This document shows, one piece after another, positions 1 through 8,695 of a stretch of 43,462 bases of DNA. Both the position numbers and the translations under genes were made by a program. Origin of the DNA: CAZWTD01 sp964637345 (lineage in GTDB: Bacteria > Patescibacteriota > Patescibacteriia > HK-STAS-PATE-3); the NCBI GenBank assembly GCA_964637345.1, contig CAZWTD010000007.1, positions 1-43,462 of the forward strand. Reading direction: 5' to 3'. Positions within the stretch are counted from its first letter, which is position 1. Every line of letters starts with the position of its first letter. The notes beneath the pieces were generated by a model. The model was not told the DNA's origin, did not search any database, and was given only the letters and a program-made list of their open reading frames with translations.

Positions 1-1
1 A

Positions 2-61
2 CAACACCCGCCCAGTGAGCGTGCCGACGAGGAAGGTCAGCAGAAAACTAGGCGGGTGTTG
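2..61. repeat. 11-bp inverted repeat downstream of HU gene
   Basis: Perfect 11-bp inverted repeat (arms 2-12 and 51-61, 38-base spacer) just past the end of the HU gene. It could form a long-loop hairpin at the end of the rny-ymdB-HU transcript. There is no clear T-run, so calling it a terminator is uncertain. Confidence 0.4.
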
Positions 62-75
62 AAACGTGAGGGATG

Positions 76-360
76 TTAGGACTGGGCCTTCAAGGCGTCC
101 TTCAAGGTTTTTCCGGTCTTGAATTTCGCGACGGTAACAGCGCCAATCTGAATGCGCTCCGCCGGGTTGCGGGGATTCACGCCAGCCCGGGCTTCCCGGC
201 GACGTGCCTGGAAAGATCCGAAACCGGTGAGGGTCACTTCGCCACCCGTCTTGAGCGTCTCAATCGTCAGCGATTCGAAAGCGTCGAGGACGCCCTCGAC
301 CTGTTTTTTATTCAGGCCGACGCGTTCGGCTATCTTATCGCAGAGTTCGGCTTTATTCAT
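76..360 (-). CDS. hup: HU-family nucleoid DNA-binding protein
   Basis: Small basic histone-like protein of 94 residues, the usual HU length. It dimerises and bends or compacts DNA. The family signature is clear: GFGSF followed by a basic arm with RRREAR and NPRNP (about residues 47-67), which is the beta-arm that wraps the minor groove. An in-frame GTG lies two codons upstream (366), but it sits inside the AAAGGAGGTGA ribosome site, so the ATG at 358-360 is the better start. It is last in the minus-strand series rny-ymdB-hup, 15 bases after ymdB, and that gap is filled by the ribosome site. The strong Shine-Dalgarno suggests high expression, as expected for HU. HU versus IHF subtype cannot be settled by eye. 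Confidence 0.95.
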   Translation of the reverse strand: MNKAELCDKIAERVGLNKKQVEGVLDAFESLTIETLKTGGEVTLTGFGSFQARRREARAGVNPRNPAERIQIGAVTVAKFKTGKTLKDALKAQS

Positions 361-375
361 ACTCACCTCCTTTCC

Positions 376-1212
376 TTATATTGTGATCGTTTGTTGAATA
401 CCTTGTATAGATGTCGCCCGCGCAGTTCCTGGGTGTATTTGGATCACCGCTGCGTTCACAACTGCTTGTCCGTGTTCAGGAATAGTGTGTTCAACCGGGC
501 GCTGGGCGAGGAAGCCGCGAATGATGACGTCCTTGTCGACACCGATAACCGATTCTTGCGGTCCGCTCATTCCGAGGTCCGTCAGGTAGGCGGTCCCGCC
601 GGGGAGAACCCAGGCGTCGGCGGTCGGAACGTGAGTATGGGTTCCGAGAACTGCGCTGGCCCGTCCGGCAACGTACCAGCCGAAGGCTACTTTTTCACTC
701 GTTGCCTCGGCGTGAAAGTCGACGATGAAGCCGGCAAGTTTCTCTGAAGCATATTTTGCCCAAACAGCGTCGAAGGCCCGGAAGGGATCGTCAACGTGGT
801 CTTGCATGAAGACGCGGCCCTGCAGGTTCAAGACGACGAGGCGGCGGGCGCCAATCGTGAAGACTCGCTCACCTATTCCCGGGGTTCCGGGAGGATAGTT
901 GGCCGGACGGAGCAGGGGGATGGCGTCATCTTGGAGCATCTGGACGCCCTCGTCTTTTTTCCAGATGTGGTTTCCTGAGGTGAAGCATTGGATGCCCGCG
1001 TCACTCATCTCTTTGAGCGTTGAACGGGTCACGCCTTTTCCGTGGGCGAGGTTCTCGACGTTGGCGAGAATGAGATCCGGCTGGTGTTTCGCCACGAGAT
1101 CAGGAAGCAGTCCAGCAACCGCTCGGCGTCCAATTCGTCCCACAATATCACCGAAGGCGAGAATCGTGATCGCTCCGTCGGTGCTTTGAGATCGTGGAGA
1201 TTTAGCGGGCAT
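376..1212 (-). CDS. ymdB: YmdB-family metallophosphoesterase (TIGR00282)
   Basis: Calcineurin-like metallophosphoesterase of the YmdB family, which hydrolyses 2',3'-cyclic nucleotides and in Bacillus influences biofilm and motility decisions. Metal-ligand motifs appear in order: FGDIVGR near the N-terminus, NVENLAHGKG, TSGNHIW, DFHAEATSEK and GTHTHVPTAD. Length (278 residues) fits the family. The ATG at 1210-1212 overlaps the end of rny by 11 bases, suggesting translational coupling; an in-frame GTG at 1233 would add seven residues. Next to rny, as in many Firmicutes, which supports a shared role in RNA turnover. Confidence 0.93.
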   Translation of the reverse strand: MPAKSPRSQSTDGAITILAFGDIVGRIGRRAVAGLLPDLVAKHQPDLILANVENLAHGKGVTRSTLKEMSDAGIQCFTSGNHIWKKDEGVQMLQDDAIPLLRPANYPPGTPGIGERVFTIGARRLVVLNLQGRVFMQDHVDDPFRAFDAVWAKYASEKLAGFIVDFHAEATSEKVAFGWYVAGRASAVLGTHTHVPTADAWVLPGGTAYLTDLGMSGPQESVIGVDKDVIIRGFLAQRPVEHTIPEHGQAVVNAAVIQIHPGTARATSIQGIQQTITI

Positions 1213-2731
1213 ATTCGATAATCCGTTTTTCACGGATAACGTTCACCTTAATTTCTCCCGGGTACTTCAGCTCGGTTTCAATTTTCTTTGCAATATCTCG
1301 AGCGAGCTTCAGCGCAGCGAAGTCGTCGATCTTATCGGGATTGATGAAGATACGGACTTCGCGGCCAGCCTGAATCGCGTAGACCTTTTCAACTCCATCA
1401 AAGGACTGAGCAACACTCTCAAGCTCCTCAAGCCGGTGGACGTATTGCTCATAGGTGTCTTTCCGCGCCCCGGGGCGTGCGCCCGAAAGCGCATCGGCCA
1501 CCTTCACAACTGCGCCTTCTAGTGTTTTTGGAGAATCTTCGTGGTGGGCGATTGCGATGTACGCGACCTCTTCAGGGAGGCCGAACTTTTTCATAATGTC
1601 ATAGCCGAGTTGGGTGTGGGTCCCTTCAATCTCATGGTCGAGCGCCTTTCCGATGTCGTGGAGGAGGCCGCCTTTTTTACAGACGCTGACGTTCGCGCCA
1701 ATTTCAGCAGCGATGATTCCCGCGAGCTGGGCCACTTCAATTGAGTGGCGCAGGACGTTCTGGCCGTAGCTGGTTCGGTATTTCATTCGACCGAGAATCT
1801 GGACAAGTTTCGGGTCGAGCCCGGCCACGCCGACCTCGTAGGTCGCTTCTTCGCCGGCCTTTTGAATATCGAGCGCAAGTTCCTTTTTCGCGTTCTCAAC
1901 AGCTTCTTCAATTTTCGTCGGATGAATACGACCGTCGAGAATCAGCTTTTCAAGGGCCCGCTTGGCCAGATGACGTCGAATGGGGCTAAAGCCCGAGATG
2001 ACAATCGATTCTGGAGTTTCATCAACAATGATTTCGACGCCAGTCAGCTGCTCAATCGTCTTGATGTTTCGACCCTCGCGGCCAATAATCCGGCCTTTCA
2101 TTTCTTCGTTGGGAATGTTGAGGACGGTCGTCGTTGTTTCTGCGACGTGCGATGAGGCGCAGCGCTGGAGCGCGGTGCTTAAGAGCTGCTTCGCTTCCCG
2201 CTCCCATACTTCCTGAGATTCGGCCTGGAGTTTTCGAACGCGGAGGAGGAGGTCCTCGTGCGATTGTTCCTCAAGATTTTTAAAGAGAACCTCGCGAGCC
2301 TGATCTTTTGTTAAACCAGCGACCGTTTCCAGCTTTTGGATTTGCTGCTCGCGGATATGCGTGAGTTCCTCGCGGAGCACGCGGTTCTTTTCTGTTTGGC
2401 TAACAACTTCGCGCTGGCGCTGTTCGATTTCGAGGAGCTTTTGATCAAAAAGACCCTCGCGTTTTTCGAGGCGTTCTTGGAGGTGCGAGAGTTCGCGTCG
2501 CCGGTTGGCTTCCTCGCGCTTCGCTTCCTCGCTAATGCGGAGCGCTTGGTCCTTTGCTTCGACTAAGAGCTCGCGTTGTTTTGTTTTTGCCTCCTCGATC
2601 AGGAGGCTCGCTTTCGCTTCAGCCGAGGCGGCTTCCCGACTCGCCCAGGTTTTTCGAAGGTAGTATCCGGCGATCATGCCGCCGGGAATACCAACAATGA
2701 CAAGAAGAATCCAAATGAGATTGTCGATCAT
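1202..2731 (-). CDS. rny: Ribonuclease Y
   Basis: Membrane-anchored endoribonuclease that starts mRNA decay in bacteria lacking RNase E. The 509 residues show the full family order: one N-terminal transmembrane helix (about residues 3-23), a long charged coiled coil rich in Glu/Lys/Arg (about 30-190), a KH RNA-binding domain with GRIIGREGRN, and an HD hydrolase domain with HSIEVAQ and LLHDIGKALDHE. Length matches Bacillus RNase Y. It has its own promoter about 45 bases upstream and a short leader without a Shine-Dalgarno. First gene of rny-ymdB-hup. Confidence 0.97.
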   Translation of the reverse strand: MIDNLIWILLVIVGIPGGMIAGYYLRKTWASREAASAEAKASLLIEEAKTKQRELLVEAKDQALRISEEAKREEANRRRELSHLQERLEKREGLFDQKLLEIEQRQREVVSQTEKNRVLREELTHIREQQIQKLETVAGLTKDQAREVLFKNLEEQSHEDLLLRVRKLQAESQEVWEREAKQLLSTALQRCASSHVAETTTTVLNIPNEEMKGRIIGREGRNIKTIEQLTGVEIIVDETPESIVISGFSPIRRHLAKRALEKLILDGRIHPTKIEEAVENAKKELALDIQKAGEEATYEVGVAGLDPKLVQILGRMKYRTSYGQNVLRHSIEVAQLAGIIAAEIGANVSVCKKGGLLHDIGKALDHEIEGTHTQLGYDIMKKFGLPEEVAYIAIAHHEDSPKTLEGAVVKVADALSGARPGARKDTYEQYVHRLEELESVAQSFDGVEKVYAIQAGREVRIFINPDKIDDFAALKLARDIAKKIETELKYPGEIKVNVIREKRIIEYAR

Positions 2732-2775
2732 AGAAGTAGGTCATGTGCATCAACTGCTGAAAAACGTGCCCGGTT

Positions 2776-2804
2776 AGGGTACCACAGAAGGGCTTCTTTG
2801 ACAA
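2776..2804 (-). promoter_or_regulatory. Promoter of rny-ymdB-hup
   Basis: On the minus strand, -35 TTGTCA (2799-2804), a 17-base spacer and -10 TACCCT (2776-2781). Predicted start near 2769 gives a leader of about 38 bases before rny. Divergent from the typA promoter. Confidence 0.7.
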
Positions 2805-2850
2805 GGGCTCATCCTGCGGTCACCTTCGATCCTGGTTCTCCCGGAGGATA

Positions 2851-2879
2851 TTGACAAGGAATGAAAAAATGCGTATGGT
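2851..2879 (+). promoter_or_regulatory. Promoter of typA
   Basis: Perfect -35 TTGACA (2851-2856), a 17-base spacer and -10 TATGGT (2874-2879), start near 2886. This places the transcript start after an upstream in-frame start codon at 2861 and so decides that typA begins at 2927. Confidence 0.85.
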
Positions 2880-2889
2880 CCATGAGTCG

Positions 2890-2910
2890 CGCACCTTGCC
2901 TCCAGGTGCG
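2890..2910 (+). other. Leader hairpin of typA mRNA
   Basis: Perfect 7-bp stem (2890-2896 with 2904-2910) and a 7-base loop containing CCTCC, close to the predicted mRNA 5' end and 16 bases before the typA start. No Shine-Dalgarno lies between it and the ATG. It may affect stability or initiation; this is inference. Confidence 0.5.
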
Positions 2911-2926
2911 TTTCTTGAACCACGAT

Positions 2927-4744
2927 ATGCCACAATCAATCCGAAACGTCGCTATTATCGCCCACGTTGACCACGGGAAGACCACGCTCGTCGATGCCCT
3001 TCTCCGTCAATCAAAAACGCAGCTTGCGAAGGAGCAGGCTGATGCTGAGTTGATTATGGATTCGAATGAGCTTGAGCGAGAGCGGGGCATAACGATTTTT
3101 TCGAAGAATGCCTCCGTTGTTTGGAATGACGTCAAGATCAATATTATTGATACTCCCGGGCACGCCGACTTCGGAGGAGAGGTCGAGCGCGTGCTGAACA
3201 TGGCGGACGGCTGCCTCCTTCTTGTCGATGCGAAAGAAGGGCCAATGCCGCAAACCCGCTTTGTCTTAAAGAAAGCGCTCGCGATGAAGCATCGCGTTAT
3301 TGTCGTCATCAATAAAATCGATAAACCTGACGCCCAACTCGACACCGTGCTTGATAAGACCTTTGATCTCTTCGTTGAGCTCGGTGCGGACGACGCGACG
3401 CTGGATTTCCCAGTCGTGTACGCTTCGGCGAAATCCGGAAAAGCCGGACGCACACCAGATTTGGCGAGTATGACCGACATTGTGCCGATGTTTGAGACAA
3501 TCGTACGCGAGGTGCCGGAACCGAAGGGTGACCCGGAAAAGACCCTTCAAATTCTCGTCACCTCGGTTGCCGGCGATTCCTTTAAAGGACGCTTGGCTAT
3601 CGGACGGGTTGCGAATGGCCGGGTAAAGTCCGGCCAGTGGGTAACGCATATCAACCGAACAGGTCATAGCGAAAAAGCGCGACTTACCTCGCTTATGACC
3701 TTCCAAGGACTTGGCCGTGTTGAGGTGCCTGAAGCGAGCGCTGGAGACATTGTGGCGCTTGCTGGAGTATCCGACGCAACGATCGGCGAGACAATCTCCG
3801 ACCCAGAGCGCCCAGAAGCCCTACCAATTCTCGACATCGAAGAGCCGACCGTCAAGATGACCTTGCTCATCAACGATTCTCCCTTCGCGGGCCAAGAAGG
3901 GGATTTCTGCACCTCACGGCAGATTGAAGCGCGTCTCCAGCGCGAACTTGAGACCGACCTCGCGCTTCGAGTTGAAGGTGCTGCCGAAGGTGGCTGGATT
4001 GTTTCTGGTCGTGGCGAACTCCACCTTGCGATTTTTCTCGAACGTCTCCGTCGCGAAGGGTATGAGCTTCAAGTGTCTCGACCGCAAGTTATTCTCAAGG
4101 AGGAGAACGGGAAGACGCTCGCTCCGTTCGATCGTGTTTTTATTGAAGTGCCCGAGGAGCATAGCGGGGCGGTCATTCAGAAGCTCGGAGCGCGGAGCGG
4201 CGTGATGCATGATCTTGAAACGGAAAATGGCATTTCCTTTCTTGAATTTGTCATTCCGACGCGGGGACTCTTCGGATATCGAAGCGAATTTTTAACCGAC
4301 ACTCGAGGGCTGGGGATTATGAACACCTCCTTTGAGGGATATTTTCCAGATCCCGGAAACTGGAGAGAGCGGGATCAGGGTTCGCTTGTCGCGCACGAGA
4401 CAGGCACGAGTAACCTTTATGGATTACTCGGTGTTCAAGATCGCGGAACCTTTTTCATCGGTCCGGGTGAAGAAGTGTATAAGGGTCAGGTCGTTGGCCA
4501 AAACGGCCGGAGCGAGGATATCCGCGTGAATGTCTGTAAAACGAAACAGCTGTCGAATATGCGCTCCAAGGGAGAGGGGTCGGATGAGCACTTTAAGGCG
4601 CCTCGCCGAATGGACCTTGAGGCAGCACTCGAGTACATTGCTGATGATGAGCTCGTCGAAGTAACCCCGAAGAACATTCGGATCCGGAAGAAGGTCCTCG
4701 ATCCGGCCGACGTAAAGCGCCGGATTAGTCAGGGGCTGGCGTAG
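2927..4744 (+). CDS. typA: GTP-binding protein TypA/BipA
   Basis: Ribosome-associated translational GTPase of the EF-G/LepA class, involved in stress adaptation and large-subunit assembly. GTPase motifs appear in order: G1 AHVDHGKTT, G2 ERERGITIFSKN (the TypA form), G3 DTPGHADFG, G4 NKIDKP and G5 ASAKSG. EF-G-like domains and the TypA-specific C-terminal domain follow. From the ATG at 2927 the protein has 605 residues, the usual TypA length. An in-frame start at 2861 would add 22 residues of unlikely sequence and lies before the predicted transcription start. The start has no Shine-Dalgarno. Confidence 0.96.
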   Translation: MPQSIRNVAIIAHVDHGKTTLVDALLRQSKTQLAKEQADAELIMDSNELERERGITIFSKNASVVWNDVKINIIDTPGHADFGGEVERVLNMADGCLLLVDAKEGPMPQTRFVLKKALAMKHRVIVVINKIDKPDAQLDTVLDKTFDLFVELGADDATLDFPVVYASAKSGKAGRTPDLASMTDIVPMFETIVREVPEPKGDPEKTLQILVTSVAGDSFKGRLAIGRVANGRVKSGQWVTHINRTGHSEKARLTSLMTFQGLGRVEVPEASAGDIVALAGVSDATIGETISDPERPEALPILDIEEPTVKMTLLINDSPFAGQEGDFCTSRQIEARLQRELETDLALRVEGAAEGGWIVSGRGELHLAIFLERLRREGYELQVSRPQVILKEENGKTLAPFDRVFIEVPEEHSGAVIQKLGARSGVMHDLETENGISFLEFVIPTRGLFGYRSEFLTDTRGLGIMNTSFEGYFPDPGNWRERDQGSLVAHETGTSNLYGLLGVQDRGTFFIGPGEEVYKGQVVGQNGRSEDIRVNVCKTKQLSNMRSKGEGSDEHFKAPRRMDLEAALEYIADDELVEVTPKNIRIRKKVLDPADVKRRISQGLA

Positions 4745-4761
4745 CCAGGCTCCAGAAGGTT

Positions 4762-4770
4762 TGCTATGAT
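4762..4770 (+). promoter_or_regulatory. Possible extended -10 promoter of RND gene
   Basis: TG-C-TATGAT in the 61-base gap after typA is an extended -10 element with no convincing -35. Predicted start near 4777. Some transcription could also read through from typA. Confidence 0.45.
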
Positions 4771-4805
4771 TCTGCCTGGCCAGTTTGTCTTTTTGTACGC
4801 TCTCT

Positions 4806-7800
4806 ATGACCACACCCTCGGAACATCCCTATGATTGGAACGCAAAGCTTGTTCGATTTTTCTTAAAGAATAGTCGTCTTGTTTGGCTACTCCTCATCGC
4901 ACTTCTCGTCGGAGGAACAGTTTCGATTCTTTCGCTTCGCCGCGAAGGTTTTCCGGAAATTTCTCCGAAGATGGCGATTGTCAGCACGGTTCTTCCGGGA
5001 GCTACTGCTGAAGAAGTCGAATCTCAGGTAACCGGGGTCATTGAAAACGCAGTCAAAGACGTAAAGGGGTTAAAGCAAACCTCTTCGACCTCTTCGAATA
5101 GCTACTCGAGCGTCATGGTCACCTTTGATGAGTCGGTCGATCTCGATAGCGGAGTTCAAGATGTCCAATCGAAGGTACAGGCGGCGCGATCCGAGCTTCC
5201 GACCGACGCCGAGGCTCCGAGCGTTCGAACATTTTCGACAGGCGGCCCATCCTTTCTTTTCGGGATTACTCGTCCGGAGAGTGATCTCGACACCATTCGA
5301 AAAGATGCCGAGCTGATAGCGAGCGAACTTTCAGACGTCAGCGGCGTGAAGAGCGCCCGCCAGTTTCATGAAATCAAAGAACAGGTCACGGTTCGATTCC
5401 GGCCCGGTGATCTCGCTCGTACAGGAGTAACGCTTCAAGCTCTTCAACTCGCGCTCCAGGGCTCGAACGTAAATTTTCCGGTTGGAACCTTCCCCGTGGA
5501 CGGGAAGGAAGAATCAGTGATCAGTGTTGGAGCCTTCAGTACGCTTGATCAAGTTCGAGATCTTATCGTAGGCGTGAATGTCCAAACACGGCAGCCGATC
5601 CGCCTGCGTAATGTTGCGGATGTCGATCGAGGATTTGCTGATACTACTACGATTGAGCGATTCGGCTATAGTCGCGACGGGAGCTTGGCGACTGTTTCGG
5701 GGGTGCTCCTTTCGGTGGATGTGACCGCGGATGCTGATATTATTCGAACTCGGGAGGAAATAACAAAGCACCTCGACGAGCGACAGGCTGACGGAAGCCT
5801 CAGTCGCGATATTGTCATCACACCGCTCTACGATCAGGCGAAATCGACCGCGAATCAGATCGACGAAATTATTCATGGGGCGATTGGCGCTCCGTCGAAT
5901 CTCTGGCTGCTCGGCGGACTTCAGCTTCTCTTTGTCGCGATGCTTCTCTTCGTGAATTGGCGCTCAGCATTTGTTGCCGCATTAGCCATTCCAATTTCAC
6001 TTCTTTTTACTTTCCTGGCGTTATGGATGACTGGCGTTCAGTTAAATACGATCGTTCTCTTTTCGCTGATCCTTGTTCTGGGCCTCATCGTCGATCCCGC
6101 AATTGTGATGGTCGAGGCGATTCAGCGGTATCGCGATCTCCGGTACGGGAAGGATGATGCGGTTCTTGAGTCCGGTCGACGCTACGGCGCTTCATTATTC
6201 ATGGCGGTCTTAACCTCCGTCATCGTCTTTGTGCCTTTTGGTGTCGTCTCGGGAATCTTCGGCCAAATCATCAAGTATATTCCCCTTACTGTCGTTCCGG
6301 CCCTCATCGCTTCATATCTCGTTCCGATCGCTATTCTCCCTTTGCTCACAAAGTGGTTTATTCGACCGCATCGGCACACGCCAAATCGAGATGAAAAGGC
6401 GCACGAAATCGAGGGCTTATCTCGTGCGGCGGAATGGGTAATGAGCGTGAATCGGGCGATCCTCGCGAAGCGCTGGAAACAGATCACGACGCTTGTCGTC
6501 GGATTTGCTCTTGTCGGACTCTCGCTTAGTTTACTCGCGACCGGAAAGGTGCAATCGGTCCAATTTTCAACTCCAGAAGACAATCCGAACCTTTCGATTA
6601 ATGCAACCTTTGCGAAGGCTTTAACGCCCGAGCAGCGATCTTCAACCGCTGGTGAGCTTGAGGCGCTCTTGCGCGAAGAGCCTGGAGTCGAGAACTACCT
6701 CTACTTTAGCCAGAGCCGCGATGGCGTTTATCTCTATATTGAATTAAAGCCGAAAGCGGCTCGCGGCGAAGGTCAGGGCAGCAAAGCTATTCGCGATCGG
6801 CTTCGCGCTGAAGTTGAAACAGTTGCAAACTTGGCTGATGTTGTTGTGAGCGAGGTTGGAATTGGAACCCCAGAGTCGGATTATCAAATCAGTAGTCAGT
6901 TGTACGCGAATGATCCCGCAATTCTTGAAGCTGCCGCAAAGGACGTCGGTGCATTTCTCGCGAAGCAGTCAGGCGTGATTAAAGTCGACGATGGTTTTTC
7001 TGGCCGAGGAGAACCTAAGCTCTCGCTTGTCCTTGATCGGATGAAAGTGCAGACGCTTGGCTTATCAAGTTTTGAAATCGGTCAGCAGCTGAAAGCCGCG
7101 GTTGAGCCGACGAAGGTAACGAAGTATACCGGCGAAGGCGGTGCGGCTGATCTTTACCTCGAGAGCGCGGAACCCCCAACAACCGAGGCGACGCTTCTCG
7201 AGTTGCCGCTCGTAACACGGGCGGGTCAGGTGATTCGCCTGCGCGATGTTGCAACGGCCGAGCCCGGAACTTCAGTTGACGCAATTCAGCGTTTTGACGG
7301 CCAGCGTTTTGTGAACATCCGGGCGCGGGTAGACGGAAACACCTCCGACGTCTTCGTTGTCCAGAAAGCGCTCAATGAGTATTTGACGAATGATAAGCTC
7401 GCCTCACTTGGAATTGACGCGAACGAAAGTCGCGGTGAATTCGACGAAATTTCGAAATCATTCCAAGAACTTGGCGTTGCCCTCGTGATTGCGATTATCC
7501 TGACCTACATTGTCCTCGTACTCCAGTTTGCTTCATTCAGTCAGCCGCTGGTCATGCTCGTAACGGTTCCGCTGTCGTTCATTGGCGTGTTCCCGGCCTT
7601 ATGGCTGACTGGCTCAGACCTTGGTTTCCTCGAGCTACTTGGTGTGACGATTCTGGTTGGGATTGTCGAAAACGTCGCGATATTCCTGATTGATTATGCC
7701 AATCAGCTCGTTCGAGAGCGGGGACTCTCCCCACGCGATGCGATCATTCAGGCAACGGGCGTTCGCTTCCGGCCGATTCTCCTGACGAAGCTTGTCGCGC

Positions 7801-7973
7801 TCGGCGGCCTCCTCCCGCTCGCCATCGAGTCTGACTTCTGGCGCGGGCTTTCGGTGACCATTATCGCCGGAATCGGACTGTCTGGTTTCTTCTCCCTTGC
7901 AGTCATACCGATTCTCTATACCTGGATCGAAGGGTTACGCGCGAAGTTCCATCAGCGCCACCGCGCGACCTAA
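4806..7973 (+). CDS. RND-superfamily efflux transporter permease
   Basis: Large polytopic exporter of the AcrB/SwrC (HAE1-like) class, 1055 residues, the usual RND length. The layout is typical: TM1 near residues 27-45, a large extracytoplasmic domain, a TM2-6 cluster, TM7 near 555-580, a second large domain and TM8-12. TM4 and TM10 are recognisable as GLIVDPAIVMVEA and GIVENVAIFLIDYA. In AcrB the proton relay is Asp-Asp in TM4 and Lys in TM10. Here the Asp pair is Asp430-Pro431, and the TM10 site holds Glu955-Asn956 instead of Lys. The ATG at 4806 is preferred to a TTG at 4785. No membrane-fusion protein or outer-membrane channel gene is adjacent, so it may work alone, as SwrC does in Gram-positives. 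Substrate unknown. Confidence 0.9.
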   Translation: MTTPSEHPYDWNAKLVRFFLKNSRLVWLLLIALLVGGTVSILSLRREGFPEISPKMAIVSTVLPGATAEEVESQVTGVIENAVKDVKGLKQTSSTSSNSYSSVMVTFDESVDLDSGVQDVQSKVQAARSELPTDAEAPSVRTFSTGGPSFLFGITRPESDLDTIRKDAELIASELSDVSGVKSARQFHEIKEQVTVRFRPGDLARTGVTLQALQLALQGSNVNFPVGTFPVDGKEESVISVGAFSTLDQVRDLIVGVNVQTRQPIRLRNVADVDRGFADTTTIERFGYSRDGSLATVSGVLLSVDVTADADIIRTREEITKHLDERQADGSLSRDIVITPLYDQAKSTANQIDEIIHGAIGAPSNLWLLGGLQLLFVAMLLFVNWRSAFVAALAIPISLLFTFLALWMTGVQLNTIVLFSLILVLGLIVDPAIVMVEAIQRYRDLRYGKDDAVLESGRRYGASLFMAVLTSVIVFVPFGVVSGIFGQIIKYIPLTVVPALIASYLVPIAILPLLTKWFIRPHRHTPNRDEKAHEIEGLSRAAEWVMSVNRAILAKRWKQITTLVVGFALVGLSLSLLATGKVQSVQFSTPEDNPNLSINATFAKALTPEQRSSTAGELEALLREEPGVENYLYFSQSRDGVYLYIELKPKAARGEGQGSKAIRDRLRAEVETVANLADVVVSEVGIGTPESDYQISSQLYANDPAILEAAAKDVGAFLAKQSGVIKVDDGFSGRGEPKLSLVLDRMKVQTLGLSSFEIGQQLKAAVEPTKVTKYTGEGGAADLYLESAEPPTTEATLLELPLVTRAGQVIRLRDVATAEPGTSVDAIQRFDGQRFVNIRARVDGNTSDVFVVQKALNEYLTNDKLASLGIDANESRGEFDEISKSFQELGVALVIAIILTYIVLVLQFASFSQPLVMLVTVPLSFIGVFPALWLTGSDLGFLELLGVTILVGIVENVAIFLIDYANQLVRERGLSPRDAIIQATGVRFRPILLTKLVALGGLLPLAIESDFWRGLSVTIIAGIGLSGFFSLAVIPILYTWIEGLRAKFHQRHRAT

Positions 7974-7984
7974 GATCGCTAGAA

Positions 7985-8014
7985 CAAAAGACGGCGGATA
8001 AGCGCCGTCTTTTG
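7985..8014. terminator. Bidirectional terminator between RND gene and clpP
   Basis: Perfect 12-bp stem (7985-7996 with 8003-8014) and 6-base loop, with AAAA on one side and TTTT on the other. It lies between convergent genes and can serve both strands. Confidence 0.93.
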
Positions 8015-8024
8015 CTTTGATATC

Positions 8025-8615
8025 CTACTGGATGATCTTATCCACGATTCCGTACTTCTTCGCCTCTTCGGCATTCATGAAGTAGTCGCGATCGGTGTCT
8101 TTTTCAATCTTCTCGAGCGGCTGGTTCGTGTGCTTTGAGAGAATTTTGTTCAGGCGATCGCGAATCTTCAGAATATGTTCAGCCCGAACTTTAATATCAG
8201 CCGCCTGACCTTCCGCGCCGCCCATCACTTGATGGATGAGTACTTCAGAGTTCGGGAGCGCAAAACGCTTTCCGGGCGCTCCGGCTGCGAGGAGAACCGC
8301 GCCCATCGATGCGGCAATCCCGACGCAGATCGTCACGACCTTTGGCTTAATGTGCTGCATCGTGTCGTATATGGCGAGTCCGTCCGTGACCGAACCGCCG
8401 GGCGTGTTGATGTACAGCTTGATGTCTTTCTCCTTATCCTCGCTGTCGAGAAAGAGGAGTTGGGCGATCACGGTATTCGCGACCGCGTCGTCAATCGGAT
8501 CACCGAGGAAAACAATTCGTTCCTTCAGTAATCGAGAGTAGATGTCATAGGCTCGTTCGCCGAAAGAGGATTTTTCGACGACCATGGGAATAAGTTGATT
8601 GCGGGGCTGTTTCAT
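8025..8615 (-). CDS. clpP: ATP-dependent Clp protease proteolytic subunit
   Basis: Serine protease subunit that forms the two-ring chamber fed by ClpX/ClpC unfoldases. The 196 residues carry the whole triad: Ser103 in GIAASMGA, His128 in LIHQVMGG and Asp177 in DTDRDYFM. These sit at the usual relative spacing (each six positions later than in E. coli). The oligomerisation loop YINTPGGSV is intact. The ATG at 8613-8615 is preferred to a TTG four codons upstream. No Shine-Dalgarno. It has its own promoter overlapping the end of nrnA. Confidence 0.97.
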   Translation of the reverse strand: MKQPRNQLIPMVVEKSSFGERAYDIYSRLLKERIVFLGDPIDDAVANTVIAQLLFLDSEDKEKDIKLYINTPGGSVTDGLAIYDTMQHIKPKVVTICVGIAASMGAVLLAAGAPGKRFALPNSEVLIHQVMGGAEGQAADIKVRAEHILKIRDRLNKILSKHTNQPLEKIEKDTDRDYFMNAEEAKKYGIVDKIIQ

Positions 8616-8666
8616 AGAATAGTGCAATTAAACGGGGTGGGGCAGCGGTCGTTAGCTGCGCTGGCG

Positions 8667-8695
8667 AGTATATCAAATACATGAAGAAACGTCAC
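8667..8695 (-). promoter_or_regulatory. Promoter of clpP
   Basis: Minus strand -35 GTGACG (8690-8695), a 17-base spacer and -10 TATACT (8667-8672). Start near 8660, leader about 45 bases. It overlaps the nrnA stop codon region. Confidence 0.65.

Noticed and set aside
73..747. 224-codon plus-strand frame across HU and ymdB
   Set aside because: Lies wholly antisense to two clear genes and has no ribosome site; a shadow of GC-rich coding DNA.
2861..2926. N-terminal extension of TypA
   Set aside because: The promoter -10 box and predicted start lie within or after this stretch, and the shorter protein has the family length.
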